DNA from: Sycon ciliatum | Taxonomy: Eukaryota; Porifera; Calcarea; Leucosolenida; Sycettidae | Length of the DNA stretch: 64,000 nucleotides | Assembly (NCBI RefSeq): GCF_964019385.1 | Contig: NC_088643.1 | Location: 1,084,855 to 1,148,854 of the forward strand | Direction: 5' to 3' | Shown: positions 40,261 to 51,700 of the stretch, one piece after another | Numbering within the stretch: position 1 is the stretch's first letter | How the letters are laid out: the number at the start of each line of letters is the position of its first letter | The notes under the pieces: model-generated | The model's input: the letters and a program-made list of their open reading frames with translations, nothing else | What the model was told of the DNA's origin: nothing | Databases searched by the model: none | Position numbers and translations under genes: made by a program

Positions 40261-42435
40261 CATAAGTGGGTATACCCAGGTTTCAACAGTGCTAAACACC
40301 ACAGGGGCGGAGCGTAACAACAAAGGTCAAAAAGAATGGTTTCACCAATTATAGAAACATACGTTGTAACGCTGCTTTTCATGCACGTAGCTAAATGCTA
40401 AGGCAATCATCAGACAACTAATGCTTTTGTCGCGGGATAGCTTGTTCTTATTGTGGGGGATACGCATGGGCATGTAGAGGAGGTGTGAGCTATCAATGCA
40501 GGGCATGCATGGGAAGAGCGAGTGATTATAATTACATCACTGGATGGGCATGCGCAGTAGGCGCGAACTATGCATGAAGCGTGCAGAGGCGGAGAAACCA
40601 CCAGGCAGGACAAGGGTAAGCCATGGGGGCACTGGGCAGGGGGTGTGGTGTGTGGCGGTGGAAGCACACTGTGGTGTCCACATTCAACAGCCGCGGGTAT
40701 TCAGAGGATGTGGCGGTGATAGTGGTAGCACGCGGTGGCTATGTCACGGCAGAGTAGGTGGAGAGGTAGAACTTGTTTTGGTGTCTGCACTTTGATACCA
40801 ACTCCGACCTCTTGTTGAGCAGAGTGTGAGGCGTCTTGAAGATGCGCAACTTTTCTGCTAAACACAAGCAGCACCTTTTGGATCTGTTGCTGTAGGACTT
40901 GGCCCGATCTATGACTGCCCATTTGATGCTGTATTCCTCACCTTGGTCAGCCAGCGCCCATGTGTGCTTGGATAGCTCGGTCTTGGTACGGTACTTTTCA
41001 TGCCGCATGCTGGTTAGATGGTTGCCATAGCGCACCTTGAAGGGCGTCTCGCACAGGCCGATGTATTGCCTTTCCTCGCCGGTGCTTGGGGTTGTGACGG
41101 AGGCCTGGTACACCACTTCCTCCTCCAAGCATCCGCCGCCCAAAGGGCATGATGGCTTGGCTCGGCAGTTGCACCCTGCCGCAGATCTCTCTTCACCAGG
41201 CGTTAGTACCTTTTGGTTATGCCCCTTCATCAGGTAGGACATGTTGGGCATGCAGGAGTAGCTCAGCTTCAAAGTGTTTCTGTTGAAGATCTTGTGTAGT
41301 GGCGACGCGGCAGGGAAATGTTTGCTGACTAGTTTGAAAAACCTCTGGCCGATATTGGTGGATACAGATTTGCTGTATGGTGGGTTGTACCATGTTATGT
41401 TTCTCCTCCGCTTGTTCTTCTTCTTGGTAGGCCCACCGCCGTCGAACACCATGGCCTCCGGAAATCCGCTGGCAGATAGCGCAGCTCTGTATGCGGGTGC
41501 CGCGTTGGTGAATGCCTCCTCGTCGCACGAGATGTCGGACACCCGCCTATTGATCATTGCAGGTAGATTCCGGAGTATGTTCGGCGGGTGATTCGACTTG
41601 GTGTGTATGTATCTGGGTGCGTCATTGGGTTTGCGGTATGGGTGGTAGCGGCCGCTGGCTAGATCAAAGGTGACGTCGAGCAAGTCCACTGTCCTTTGGT
41701 TGGTACTGATGGTTATTCGTAGGCCAACGTCTTTGAATAGCTTCGTGATTGCCTTGCGGATGGAGTCCGCCTCGTGTCCCGTAGTAGTCCTGAGCACGGC
41801 CAGTCCGTCGTCGCGGTACAGCCCGACACTAGCCGGATCATACATATCCGCGAGTCGTTTGGTCAGGAACGCTCCCACTAGTTGGCACACCTCTGCCCCA
41901 TCAAAACTTCCCATCGTCACATCGAATAGGCTCTGCCTGTCTTTCTTGGCCCACACCTTGCCATTGGCAAATAGCAGCGACTTTCGTGCGTGGAGAATTA
42001 CGTCGATGTCGCACTGGGGAATGGGAGTGAATTGGGCGGCGAACTCGAGAGCTGTTTTCAGTAGCTGCTCCGAGATGGACGGGTAAAACTCGACTATGTC
42101 GAAGCAGACAAACGAGTAATGCTCTTTGTCCTGTATTCCCTTGAACCACTGGATCACCTCGGCAGAGTTTTTCCACAGGTTGGTCTTGGTGTGGCTCTGA
42201 ACTGCCCGGATGATGCGGTCGAGAATCGCCTTGCTGATGACGCCAACCTCTGTTTTAGCGGGGTTTATGAGCCGGCATGGGAGGGCTTGAGTGAAATTCT
42301 CTTTGTGGTCCTTGAGTGTGAGAAATGCACCTGACTTTGCGAGGACATCCATCCTGTCTGCGACGTCTCGGTCTGTGGCGATTTCTCTGGCCTCCGTGTT
42401 TATTTCATTGTAGGCTCCCTCTGGTGCTGATTGGA
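40261..42435 (-). mobile_element. Penelope-like element, 5'-truncated, copy 1
   Basis: Inserted between gatcta and tgtatgaaac of the module (junctions deduced from empty modules at 43510 and 47850). Carries an RT plus GIY-YIG ORF on the minus strand. The RT N-terminus is missing: the frame runs open to the junction with no ATG above 42352, so the 5' end was lost at insertion, as is common in PLEs. The 478 bp below the ORF has no recognised feature. Confidence 0.88.
40739..42352 (-). CDS. Penelope-like reverse transcriptase with GIY-YIG endonuclease, copy 1
   Basis: 537 aa from the first Met; the frame is open further upstream. RT blocks: LTLKDHKENF (~12-21), CRLINPAKTEVGVISK (~26-41), FDIVEFYPSI (motif A, ~84-93) and GLYRDDGLAV (catalytic YRDD, 179-182). 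A basic linker (KKKNKRRRN, ~311) and the PLE Cys/His signature CNCRAKPSCPLGGGC (~394-408) lead into the GIY-YIG nuclease: VVYQASV, QYIGLCETPF (429-438), KVRYGNH (439-445). Known family: PLE proteins with related telomerase-like RT. No internal stop, but the N-terminus is truncated. Confidence 0.92.
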   Translation of the reverse strand: MDVLAKSGAFLTLKDHKENFTQALPCRLINPAKTEVGVISKAILDRIIRAVQSHTKTNLWKNSAEVIQWFKGIQDKEHYSFVCFDIVEFYPSISEQLLKTALEFAAQFTPIPQCDIDVILHARKSLLFANGKVWAKKDRQSLFDVTMGSFDGAEVCQLVGAFLTKRLADMYDPASVGLYRDDGLAVLRTTTGHEADSIRKAITKLFKDVGLRITISTNQRTVDLLDVTFDLASGRYHPYRKPNDAPRYIHTKSNHPPNILRNLPAMINRRVSDISCDEEAFTNAAPAYRAALSASGFPEAMVFDGGGPTKKKNKRRRNITWYNPPYSKSVSTNIGQRFFKLVSKHFPAASPLHKIFNRNTLKLSYSCMPNMSYLMKGHNQKVLTPGEERSAAGCNCRAKPSCPLGGGCLEEEVVYQASVTTPSTGEERQYIGLCETPFKVRYGNHLTSMRHEKYRTKTELSKHTWALADQGEEYSIKWAVIDRAKSYSNRSKRCCLCLAEKLRIFKTPHTLLNKRSELVSKCRHQNKFYLSTYSAVT

Positions 42436-43510
42436 TGTATGAAACTCAGCTTGCTACCTCAGAAGTGCTGGTAGAGATTCACGATGGCAAAGTGCAAATG
42501 CAGGAAATGCGGCATGAATGTATGTTGGGTGTATAAGGACTATATAGCAAAGCGAGGCTTTGTCGCTGTTAACCTTTGGGCATGCCCTCCTGGGAAAGAC
42601 GAAGACTATATTTTCAACTGTCGTCCACCAGACAATGCTGGACAGTGCAGTTGCTCGAAAAGTTGTTATCGAGTTTCGGGTAAGTGCTCTAAATCAACTC
42701 ATTTTCGCTGATTTCGCCGTTTGGTGCCGATTGGCCAATATTAACCGCAGGCCAAAGTTTGTCATCGAGGCAAATGATGCATAATTCAGCCATGGCTGCA
42801 CGTGAGGACAACAACTATTAAACGATCTTTTCTAAATCAGCCAAAGTTTCTCACCGGACAAAATTTGTTGATTTCCAGAGTAGCAAGATTAGCTATGTGC
42901 CACCGATACCTCATCCAAAGGGTATCCAACAACATGGGAGTACATACAGATTATCCCAGTGTAGCGTCAGTGATCTACGTATTGAATTTATGACAGTACG
43001 AGGTGATTTGTAAAAATTTTACATGACATAATATTTTACAAATCGAGTAAAATATCATTGTTGAGGGCGATTGCATTCTTCCCATGAAGTGTTTTGTTAG
43101 TTCGACAGACAAGTGAGTTGCCATTATTATTGTAGTTTGTAAGCATCAGCAGCGTTTAGCGGAATTGTCTTCTTCCACGGCCTTGTGAGATATCAATCAT
43201 GGATCGAAATTCGAGAATTTGTGGTCAATGAGGTAAAATATCCCTCAATGGATGCTTGAAGGACGTCCAAGAGCCAGCGAGCATATTCTACGGCAGGTCG
43301 AAACCCTAGGCTGGTCACCGATGCCAGCAATGAGTCTGTCACACCGTCAAAGTAGCAGGGCTGAAGAAGAGATTAGCCAAAAAGGTGAAGGTCAGAAACT
43401 GCAATTTTGACAAAAGGTGTCTCTCACTCAACTATCATGAAAGATGATTCAAATCCAAGTTCGAAGCTGCTGATGCTTATGGCATACAGGTAAATAATTA
43501 CCTATTCAGT
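42436..43510 (+). repeat. CBP/p300-derived module M2 with broken HAT exon
   Basis: Begins tgtatgaaactcagcttgct with a short coding-like stretch (LATSEVLVEIHDGKVQMQ), then jumps at ~42531 into the HAT exon from [21 protein letters not shown], ending in the exon's GTAAGTGC donor (~42680). An internal deletion removes the segment between CRPP and the DNAGQ position. The downstream intron and M-type sequence follow. Confidence 0.82.
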
Positions 43511-44607
43511 AGATCTATGTATGAAACTCAGCTTGCTACCTCAGAAGAGGAAATGCGGCATGAATGTATGTTGGGTGTATAAGGACTATATAGCAAAGCG
43601 AGGCTTTGTCGCTGTTAACCTTTGGGCATGCCCTCCTGGGAAAAACGAAGACTATATTTTCAACTGTCATCCACCTGGGCAAAGGATACTCACACAACAG
43701 CTTCTAATACCGTGGTACAAGACAATGCTGGACAGTGCAGTTGCTCGAAAAGTTGTTATCGAGTTTCGGGTAAGTGCTCTAAATCAACTCATTTTCGCTG
43801 ATTTCGCCGCTTGGTGCGGATTGGCCAATGTTAACCGCAGGCCAAATTTTGTCATCGAGGCAAATGATGCATAATTCAGCCATGGCTGCACGTGAGGACA
43901 ACAACTATTAAACGATCTTTTCTAAATCAGCCAAAGTTTCTCACCGGCCAAAATTTGTTGATTTCCAAAGTAGCAAGATTCGCTATGTGCCACCGATACC
44001 TCATCCAAAGGGTATCCAACAACATGGGAGTACATACAGATTATCCCAGTGTAGCGTCAGTGATCTACGTATTGAATTTATGACAGTACGAGGTGATTTG
44101 TAAAAAATTTACATGGCATATTATTTTACAAATCGAGTAAAATATCATTGTTGAGGGCGATTGCATTCTTCCCATGAAGTGTTTTGTTAGTTCGACAGAC
44201 AAGTGAGTTGCCATTATTATTGTAGTTTGTAAGCATCAGCAGCGTTTAGCGGAGTTGTCTTCTTCCACGGCCTTGTGAGATATCAATCATGGATCGAAAT
44301 TCGTGAATTTGTGGTCAATGAGGTAAAATATCCCTCAATGGATGCTTGAAGGACGTCCAAGAGCCAGCGAGCATATTCTACGGCAGGTCGAAACCCTAGG
44401 CGTGTCACCGATGCCAGCAATGAGTCTGTCACACCGTCAAAGTAGCAGGGCTGAAGAAGAGATTAGCCAAAATGGTGAAGGTCAGAAACTGCAATTTTGA
44501 CAAAATGTGTCTCTCACTCAACTATCATGAAAGATGATTCAAATCCAAGTCCGAAGCTGCTGATGCTTATGGCATACAGGTAAATAATTACCTATTCAGT
44601 CGATCTA
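43511..44607 (+). repeat. CBP/p300-derived module M3 with fuller HAT exon
   Basis: Has a shorter leader and then the HAT exon from [12 protein letters not shown] through DYIFNCHPPGQRI, WYKTMLDSAVARKVV and EFR to the GTAAGTGC donor at 43768. This exon piece has no stop or frameshift, although its first ~30 codons are replaced. Ends at the second PLE junction. Confidence 0.85.
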
Positions 44608-46775
44608 CATAAGTGGGTATACCCAGGTTTCAACAGTGCTAAACACCACAGGGGCGGAGCGTAACCACAAAGGTCAAAAAGAATGGTTTCACCAATTATA
44701 GAAACATACGTTGTAACGCTGCTTTTCATGCACGTAGCTAAATGCTAAGGCAATCATCAGACAACTAATGCTTTTGTCGCGGGATAGCTTGTTCTTATTG
44801 TGGGGGATACGCATGGGCATGTAGAGGAGGTGTGAGCTATCAATGCAGGGCATGCATGGGAAGAGCGAGTGATTATAATTACATCACTGGATGGGCATGC
44901 GCAGTAGGCGCGAACTATGCATGAAGCGTGCAGAGGCGGAGAAACCACCAGGCAGGACAAGGGTAAGCCATGGGGGCAGGGGGTGTGGTGTGTGGCGGTG
45001 GAAGCACACTGTGGTGTCCACATTCAACAGCCGCGGGTATTCAGAGGATGTGGCGGTGATAGTGGTAGCACGCGGTGGCTATGTCACGGCAGAGTAGGTG
45101 GAGAGGTAGAACTTGTTTTGGTGTCTGCACTTTGATACCAACTCCGACCTCTTGTTGAGCAGAGTGTGAGGCGTCTTGAAGATGCGCAACTTTTCTGCTA
45201 AACACAAGCAGCACCTTTTGGATCTGTTGCTGTAGGACTTGGCCCGATCTATGACTGCCCATTTGATGCTGTATTCCTCACCTTGGTCAGCCAGCGCCCA
45301 TGTGTGCTTGGATAGCTCGGTCTTGGTACGGTACTTTTCATGCCGCATGCTGGTTAGATGGTTGCCATAGCGCACCTTGAAGGGCGTCTCGCACAGGCCG
45401 ATGTATTGCCTTTCCTCGCCGGTGCTTGGGGTTGTGACGGAGGCCTGGTACACCACTTCCTCCTCCAAGCATCCGCCGCCCAAAGGGCATGATGGCTTGG
45501 CTCGGCAGTTGCACCCTGCCGCAGATCTCTCTTCACCAGGCGTTAGTACCTTTTGGTTATGCCCCTTCATCAGGTAGGACATGTTGGGCATGCAGGAGTA
45601 GCTCAGCTTCAAAGTGTTTCTGTTGAAGATCTTGTGTAGTGGCGACGCGGCAGGGAAATGTTTGCTGACTAGTTTGAAAAACCTCTGGCCGATATTGGTG
45701 GATACAGATTTGCTGTATGGTGGGTTGTACCATGTTATGTTTCTCCTCCGCTTGTTCTTCTTCTTGGTAGGCCCACCGCCGTCGAACACCATGGCCTCCG
45801 GAAATCCGCTGGCAGATAGCGCAGCTCTGTATGCGGGTGCCGCGTTGGTGAATGCCTCCTCGTCGCACGAGATGTCGGACACCCGCCTATTGATCATTGC
45901 AGGTAGATTCCGGAGTATGTTCGGCGGGTGATTCGACTTGGTGTGTATGTATCTGGGTGCGTCATTGGGTTTGCGGTATGGGTGGTAGCGGCCGCTGGCT
46001 AGATCAAAGGTGACGTCGAGCAAGTCCACTGTCCTTTGGTTGGTACTGATGGTTATTCGTAGGCCAACGTCTTTGAATAGCTTCGTGATTGCCTTGCGGA
46101 TGGAGTCCGCCTCGTGTCCCGTAGTAGTCCTGAGCACGGCCAGTCCGTCGTCGCGGTACAGCCCGACACTAGCCGGATCATACATATCCGCGAGTCGTTT
46201 GGTCAGGAACGCTCCCACTAGTTGGCACACCTCTGCCCCATCAAAACTTCCCATCGTCACATCGAATAGGCTCTGCCTGTCTTTCTTGGCCCACACCTTG
46301 CCATTGGCAAATAGCAGCGACTTTCGTGCGTGGAGAATTACGTCGATGTCGCACTGGGGAATGGGAGTGAATTGGGCGGCGAACTCGAGAGCTGTTTTCA
46401 GTAGCTGCTCCGAGATGGACGGGTAAAACTCGACTATGTCGAAGCAGACAAACGAGTAATGCTCTTTGTCCTGTATTCCCTTGAACCACTGGATCACCTC
46501 GGCAGAGTTTTTCCACAGGTTGGTCTTGGTGTGGCTCTGAACTGCCCGGATGATGCGGTCGAGAATCGCCTTGCTGATGACGCCAACCTCTGTTTTAGCG
46601 GGGTTTATGAGCCGGCATGGGAGGGCTTGAGTGAAATTCTCTTTGTGGTCCTTGAGTGTGAGAAATGCACCTGACTTTGCGAGGACATCCATCCTGTCTG
46701 CGACGTCTCGGTCTGTGGCGATTTCTCTGGCCTCCGTGTTTATTTCATTGTAGGCTCCCTCTGGTGCTGATTGGA
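44608..46775 (-). mobile_element. Penelope-like element, copy 2
   Basis: Duplicate of 40261-42435 with the same truncation point and the same flanks, so it arose by segmental duplication rather than a second insertion. Differs by a 7-bp deletion near 44974. Confidence 0.88.
45079..46692 (-). CDS. Penelope-like RT with GIY-YIG endonuclease, copy 2
   Basis: Same 537-aa translation as copy 1 with no difference seen, including YRDD at 179-182 and QYIG at 429-432. The sequence identity points to a recent duplication or conversion. Confidence 0.92.
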   Translation of the reverse strand: MDVLAKSGAFLTLKDHKENFTQALPCRLINPAKTEVGVISKAILDRIIRAVQSHTKTNLWKNSAEVIQWFKGIQDKEHYSFVCFDIVEFYPSISEQLLKTALEFAAQFTPIPQCDIDVILHARKSLLFANGKVWAKKDRQSLFDVTMGSFDGAEVCQLVGAFLTKRLADMYDPASVGLYRDDGLAVLRTTTGHEADSIRKAITKLFKDVGLRITISTNQRTVDLLDVTFDLASGRYHPYRKPNDAPRYIHTKSNHPPNILRNLPAMINRRVSDISCDEEAFTNAAPAYRAALSASGFPEAMVFDGGGPTKKKNKRRRNITWYNPPYSKSVSTNIGQRFFKLVSKHFPAASPLHKIFNRNTLKLSYSCMPNMSYLMKGHNQKVLTPGEERSAAGCNCRAKPSCPLGGGCLEEEVVYQASVTTPSTGEERQYIGLCETPFKVRYGNHLTSMRHEKYRTKTELSKHTWALADQGEEYSIKWAVIDRAKSYSNRSKRCCLCLAEKLRIFKTPHTLLNKRSELVSKCRHQNKFYLSTYSAVT

Positions 46776-47860
46776 TGTATGAAACTCAGCTTGCTACCTC
46801 AGAAGTGCTGGTAGAGATTCACGATGGCAAAGTGCAAATGCAGGAAATGCGGCATGAATGTATGTTGGGTGTATAAGGACTATATAGCAAAGCGAGGCTT
46901 TGTCGCTGTTAACCTTTGGGCATGCCCTCCTGGGAAAGACGAAGACTATATTTTCAACTGTCGTCCACCAGACAATGCTGGACAGTGCAGTTGCTCGAAA
47001 AGTTGTTATCGAGTTTCGGGTAAGTGCTCTAAATCAACTCATTTTCGCTGATTTCGCCGTTTGGTGCCGATTGGCCAATATTAACCGCAGGCCAAAGTTT
47101 GTCATCGAGGCAAATGATGCATAATTCAGCCATGGCTGCACGTGAGGACAACAACTATTAAACGATCTTTTCTAAATCAGCCAAAGTTTCTCACCGGACA
47201 AAATTTGTTGATTTCCAGAGTAGCAAGATTAGCTATGTGCCACCGATACCTCATCCAAAGGGTATCCAACAACATGGGAGTACATACAGATTATCCCAGT
47301 GTAGCGTCAGTGATCTACGTATTGAATTTATGACAGTACGAGGTGATTTGTAAAAATTTTACATGACATAATATTTTACAAATCGAGTAAAATATCATTG
47401 TTGAGGGCGATTGCATTCTTCCCATGAAGTGTTTTTGTTAGTTCGACAGACAAGTGAGTTGCCATTATTATTGTAGTTTGTAAGCATCAGCAGCGTTTAG
47501 CGGAATTGTCTTCTTCCACGGCCTTGTGAGATATCAATCATGGATCGAAATTCGAGAATTTGTGGTCAATGAGGTAAAATATCCCTCAATGGATGCTTGA
47601 AGGACGTCCAAGAGCCAGCGAGCATATTCTACGGCAGGTCGAAACCCTAGGCTGGTCACCGATGCCAGCAATGAGTCTGTCACACCGTCAAAGTAGCAGG
47701 GCTGAAGAAGAGATTAGCCAAAAAGGTGAAGGTCAGAAACTGCAATTTTGACAAAAGGTGTCTCTCACTCAACTATCATGAAAGATGATTCAAATCCAAG
47801 TTCGAAGCTGCTGATGCTTATGGCATACAGGTAAATAATTACCTATTCAGTAGATCTATG
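46776..47860 (+). repeat. CBP/p300-derived module M4
   Basis: Duplicate of module M2, with the same deletion in the HAT exon (46877-47020). Confidence 0.85.
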
Positions 47861-49369
47861 TATGAAACTCAGCTTGCTACCTCAGAAGAGGAAATGCGGC
47901 ATGAATGTATGTTGGGTGTATAAGGACTATATAGCAAAGCGAGGCTTTGTCGCTGTTAACCTTTGGGCATGCCCTCCTGGGAAAAACGAAGACTATATTT
48001 TCAACTGTCATCCACCTGGGCAAAGGATACTCACACAACAGCTTCTAATACCGTGGTACAAGACAATGCTGGACAGTGCAGTTGCTCGAAAAGTTGTTAT
48101 CGAGTTTCGGGTAAGTGCTCTAAATCAACTCATTTTCGCTGATTTCGCCGCTTGGTGCGGATTGGCCAATGTTAACCGCAGGCCAAATTTTGTCATCGAG
48201 GCAAATGATGCATAATTCAGCCATTGCTGCACGTGAGGACAACAACTATTGAACGATCTTTTCTAAATCAGCCAAAGTTTCTCACCGGCCAAAATTTGTT
48301 GATTTCCAAAGTAGCAAGATTCGCTATGTGCCACCGATACCTCATCCAAAGGGTATCCAACAACATGGGAGTACATACAGATTATCCCAGTGTAGCGTCA
48401 GTGATCTACGTATAGAATTTATGACAGTACGAGGTGATTCGTAAAAAATTTTACATGGCATATTATTTTACAAATCGAGTAAAATATCATTGTTGAGGGC
48501 GATTGCATTCTTCCCATGAAGTGTTTTGTTAGTTCGACAGACAAGTGAGTTGCCATTATTATTGTAGTTTGTAAGCATCAGCAGCGTTTAGCGGAGTTGT
48601 CTTCTTCCACGGCCTTGTGAGATATCAATCATGGATCGAAATTCGTGAATTTGTGGTCAATGAGGTAAAATATCCCTCAATGGATGCTTGAAGGACGTCC
48701 AAGAGCCAGCGAGCATATTCTACGGCAGGTCGAAACTAGGGGTGAAACGGTTCGGGTAAGGAACCGGTTTTGGAACCGCCAGCTGAAAAGATTCGGGTAC
48801 CCGTTCCGTCAAATTTCGAACCGAAGCCCGAAAAATCTCTTTCTTGTACAAATACATGTACACGTCAAGTCTACTCAAGATTTTTAATGTCTTACCTTAC
48901 GATCCCCACTCTTCCAAAGAGTTCTCTGGTCATCATGGTCATTATCTTCTTCGCACTTGGACTCTCCGACGCGATGTCTCATTCTTACTCGTAAAAATGT
49001 TTTTTTTTCTAAAAAATAATTGTCGCGAACGCATTTTGTCGGTCTGGAGAAAAGAGTGCATGGAACCGATACCCGAACCGTGGGAAACAATGTTGGCATT
49101 CGGGTACCCGAACATGAAAAACATAGAACCGTTTCACCCCTAGTCGAAACCCTAGGCTGGTCACCGATGCCAGCAATGAGTCTGTCACACCGTCAAAGTA
49201 GCAGGGCTGAAGAAGAGATAAGCCAAAAAGGTGAAGGTCAGAAACTGCAATTTTGACAAAAGGTGTCTCTCACTCAACTATCATGAAAGATGATTCAAGT
49301 CCAAGTCCGAAGCTGCTGATGCTTATGGCATACAGGTAAATAATAATTTATTACCTATTCAGTAGATCT
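47861..49369 (+). repeat. CBP/p300-derived module M5, interrupted by a hAT MITE
   Basis: Duplicate of M3 up to ~48728 with some private substitutions (e.g. attgctgcacg for atggctgcacg, tatagaattt for tattgaattt). A MITE then interrupts the phrase gtcgaaaccctagg, and the module resumes at 49143 to gtaaataat. Confidence 0.85.
48737..49142. mobile_element. hAT-type MITE with 8-bp target duplication
   Basis: 406 bp, starts TAGGGGTGAAACGGTTCGGG and ends GAACCGTTTCACCCCTA, with internal gaaccg/cgggtaccc repeats. Flanked by GTCGAAAC at 48729-48736 and 49143-49150; the empty site in the other modules (ggtcgaaaccctagg) confirms the duplication. Confidence 0.94.
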
Positions 49370-49600
49370 ATGTATGAAACTCGGCTTGCTACCTCAGAAG
49401 TGCTGGTAGAGATTCACTATGGCAAAGTGCAAATGCAGGAAATGCGGCATGAATGTATGTTGGGTGTTGACGGCGGAGCACTCATTGAGGGTGGTCTGCA
49501 GTCTTCTTCCAACACAGAAGTATATGAATCAGTTGAAGGAGTCACTGCACTTGTCTTGAAGAGTATGGAAGCCCCGACATCGTCAGTATGTGCCGGTTAA
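49370..49600 (+). CDS. Unknown 76-aa ORF (possible host exon)
   Basis: MYETRLATSEVLVEIHYGKV... The first ~30 codons occur in modules M2 and M4; here they continue as a new, acidic segment (VDGGALIEGGLQSS) to a stop at 49600. No domain recognised. It might be an exon of the gene whose fragments seed the modules. Confidence 0.35.
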   Translation: MYETRLATSEVLVEIHYGKVQMQEMRHECMLGVDGGALIEGGLQSSSNTEVYESVEGVTALVLKSMEAPTSSVCAG

Positions 49601-49853
49601 ATGCACTGTGGCCCAGATGCACGAAGGCACCCTGTCGTGGCTGGCGCGCATCATGGATGGTATCTTCGCTTAATGTGGTTATTTCAAGCATGAGGATGCA
49701 CTGAAAGTTGAAAGAAATGGAGCAGCAAGATAAGGTCTGCGTGCTCATAATCTACAATGGCGGCAGGCGGTCAAAGATATCCTACCGTTTTGAACCACAG
49801 TTGACGACTTACGAAACCAATACGAAACTCGGGTATTGAGCCAATAATAAATG

Positions 49854-49916
49854 TAGAAAGGAAAAGGACATATGGAAACGAGTTAAGAGTAACTCTCCAC
49901 CACTGTAACTAGATAC
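49854..49916. repeat. 63-bp inverted repeat, left copy
   Basis: tagaaaggaaaaggacatat ... gtaactagatac is the complement of 56925-56986 with a 1-2 base indel. The pair brackets the fold-back element and the BEL/Pao element. Confidence 0.8.
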
Positions 49917-50675
49917 TATATACAGTCAGAAAGTGCAGCAACTAGGCACAAAACTGACAGAGTACTGAGACATTCGACGTCCTGACACCTAGCTTCAACA
50001 CATCTCCGTAGCGCTAACCGACAGCCTTCCAACTTGGAAGGTTCAAGGTTATGGAAAGACCAAAGAGGGGAAGGCAAGCGCAACGAAAACTAGCACAAGC
50101 TACAGTCCCAACGGAACAAAGAATGTCGATTGTCACTGGACGATGACGTTCTCGCAAAGCTTCCCCCTTCTTAACTTATCTTTGTTATTTTTGACCCACC
50201 CAAGTTGGGTGGTGTGCTGCTTTGCTGCTTCGAATTGTAGTTAGACCGCTTTGTCAAATCGCCTACTGGTCTCGTCATCGTCCAGTGACAATCGACATTC
50301 TTTGTTCCGTTGGGACTGTAGCTTGTGCTCGTTTTCGTTGCGCTTGCCTTCCCCTCTTTGGTCTTTCCATAACCTTGAACCTTCCAAGTTGGAAGGCAGT
50401 CGGTTAGCACTACGGAGATGTGTTGAAGCTAGGTGTCAGGACTTCGAATGTCTCAGTACTCTGTCAGTTTTGTGCCTAGTTGTTGCACTTTCTGACTGTA
50501 CGAAGTAGTGGTTGCGACTTCGGCGATGATTTGTAAGAAAAGGTTTGCTCCCCACACCGGAGCTCGCGCTACTCCGCCGACTTTTCTTGACAGTTGACTG
50601 ACTCACGACTGCCATCCAGAGCACACGAGCTCCGGTGTGGGGAGCAAACCTTTTCTTACTTTCTGACTGTATATA
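49917..50675. mobile_element. Composite fold-back element
   Basis: Ends TATATACAGTCAGAAAGT / ACTTTCTGACTGTATATA. Inside, 49917-50148 and 50273-50500 are ~230-bp inverted arms, including the palindrome ccttccaacttggaagg, and a second inverted pair of 34 nt lies at 50533-50566 and 50626-50659 (gtaagaaaaggtttgctccc). TA flanks suggest a Tc1/mariner-like mechanism, but the structure looks like an element that captured an extra copy of its own end. Non-coding. Confidence 0.8.
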
Positions 50676-50941
50676 TTTTATTTTTTTATTTTTTTACTAA
50701 GTACACAACCTACTCGTCAGAAGGGGAGAAGACAACAGAGTATACAATGACAAAACAGCAGGGAGAGTAGGGGCTGCAAAGCAAGCCTGTGCTGGTGAGG
50801 CAAGCCCACAACACCGACCTATGGTCTCGGCGTTAACATGAGCTTGCGCACCATAGCCTAAAAGAAGGGGGTGATTTAGTGCGATAAAGACAAGAGAAGG
50901 TGAGAGAGAGAGAGAGAGAGAGAGTGAGAGTCAGAGGGGGG
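50676..50941. other. No gene seen; (GA)n and G-run
   Basis: A-rich spacer with a (GA)n tract at ~50900-50925, ending in a G-run that serves as the BEL/Pao target. Confidence 0.5.
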
Positions 50942-51615
50942 TAGTTTGGAGTTGACAGGAGGGCATGCACATCGAAACCACGCCTTGTCAACGACCCGTT
51001 CTTGCTCAGTTTTAACGACCACACTCAGCAAAGAACAAAACAACAACGAAGCACAACGACACACCAACGCTGATGTGGCATCGCAAATCCCGTACCGTGC
51101 ACGCAGGCACTGGGTTGCAACAGAAGAAAGACGCGCTGCAAGCGTGCCAAGCAGCGAGTGAGTACTCAACGCTGTACTTATGCCAGTCATGGCAACGGGA
51201 GATAAATAATTATGCATGGAGATCGATCCGCGCATGGTTCGATCGAGAGCAGAGTACGAAAAAAGCACACATTCAAAGTTAGTTCAAACTGTGCAACAGA
51301 AGCAGAAGAGGAAAACGAAAATGAACACTTGTCGTGAAGTGAAGTGCTTCTGTCCAAGGGTGCTTGCACCCGACGGGGTGACAGCGCCCCTAGTCAGACA
51401 ATACAAGTCAAACGAAATAGAAATTAGCTGAGTCATAGCGCGGGACTCCGAAACGAAAACCGGTGAGTATGTAAATATATTATTGTTCGTACCTGCTGTA
51501 CAACGTAACAATTGCTCAAATTCGTAACGTATTTTCAAACTAGCACTCATAGAATTGTAGTGCGAATGTGCCACTCGATTATAGTAACAACGACAAAGAG
51601 ATACTCTTCTAAACA
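50942..51615 (-). repeat. BEL/Pao 3' LTR
   Basis: Downstream LTR of the minus-strand element, 674 bp. On the minus strand it is preceded by the purine tract GAGAAGGGAGAGAAA (51616-51630), the likely polypurine tract. Confidence 0.92.
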
Positions 51616-51700
51616 TTTCTCTCCCTTCTCACTGTGCCGAAATTCACAGTGACCAAACAATTCGAAATTGATTATTGTTCTGAAATAGGCAAACAAGGAG

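Larger units (their letters stand above)
39594..48282. repeat. ~4.34-kb tandem duplication (module + Penelope-like element + module)
   Basis: 39.6-43.94 kb and 43.94-48.28 kb are near-identical in direct orientation, offset 4340-4348 bp. Small indels noticed: cactgggcagg versus cagg near 40630/44974, and a T-run difference near 43090/47432. The second unit has a few unique substitutions. Confidence 0.9.

Noticed and set aside
40410..40667. Plus/minus small frames below the Penelope-like ORFs
   Set aside because: Short, no domain, differ in frame between the two otherwise identical copies because of a 7-bp indel.
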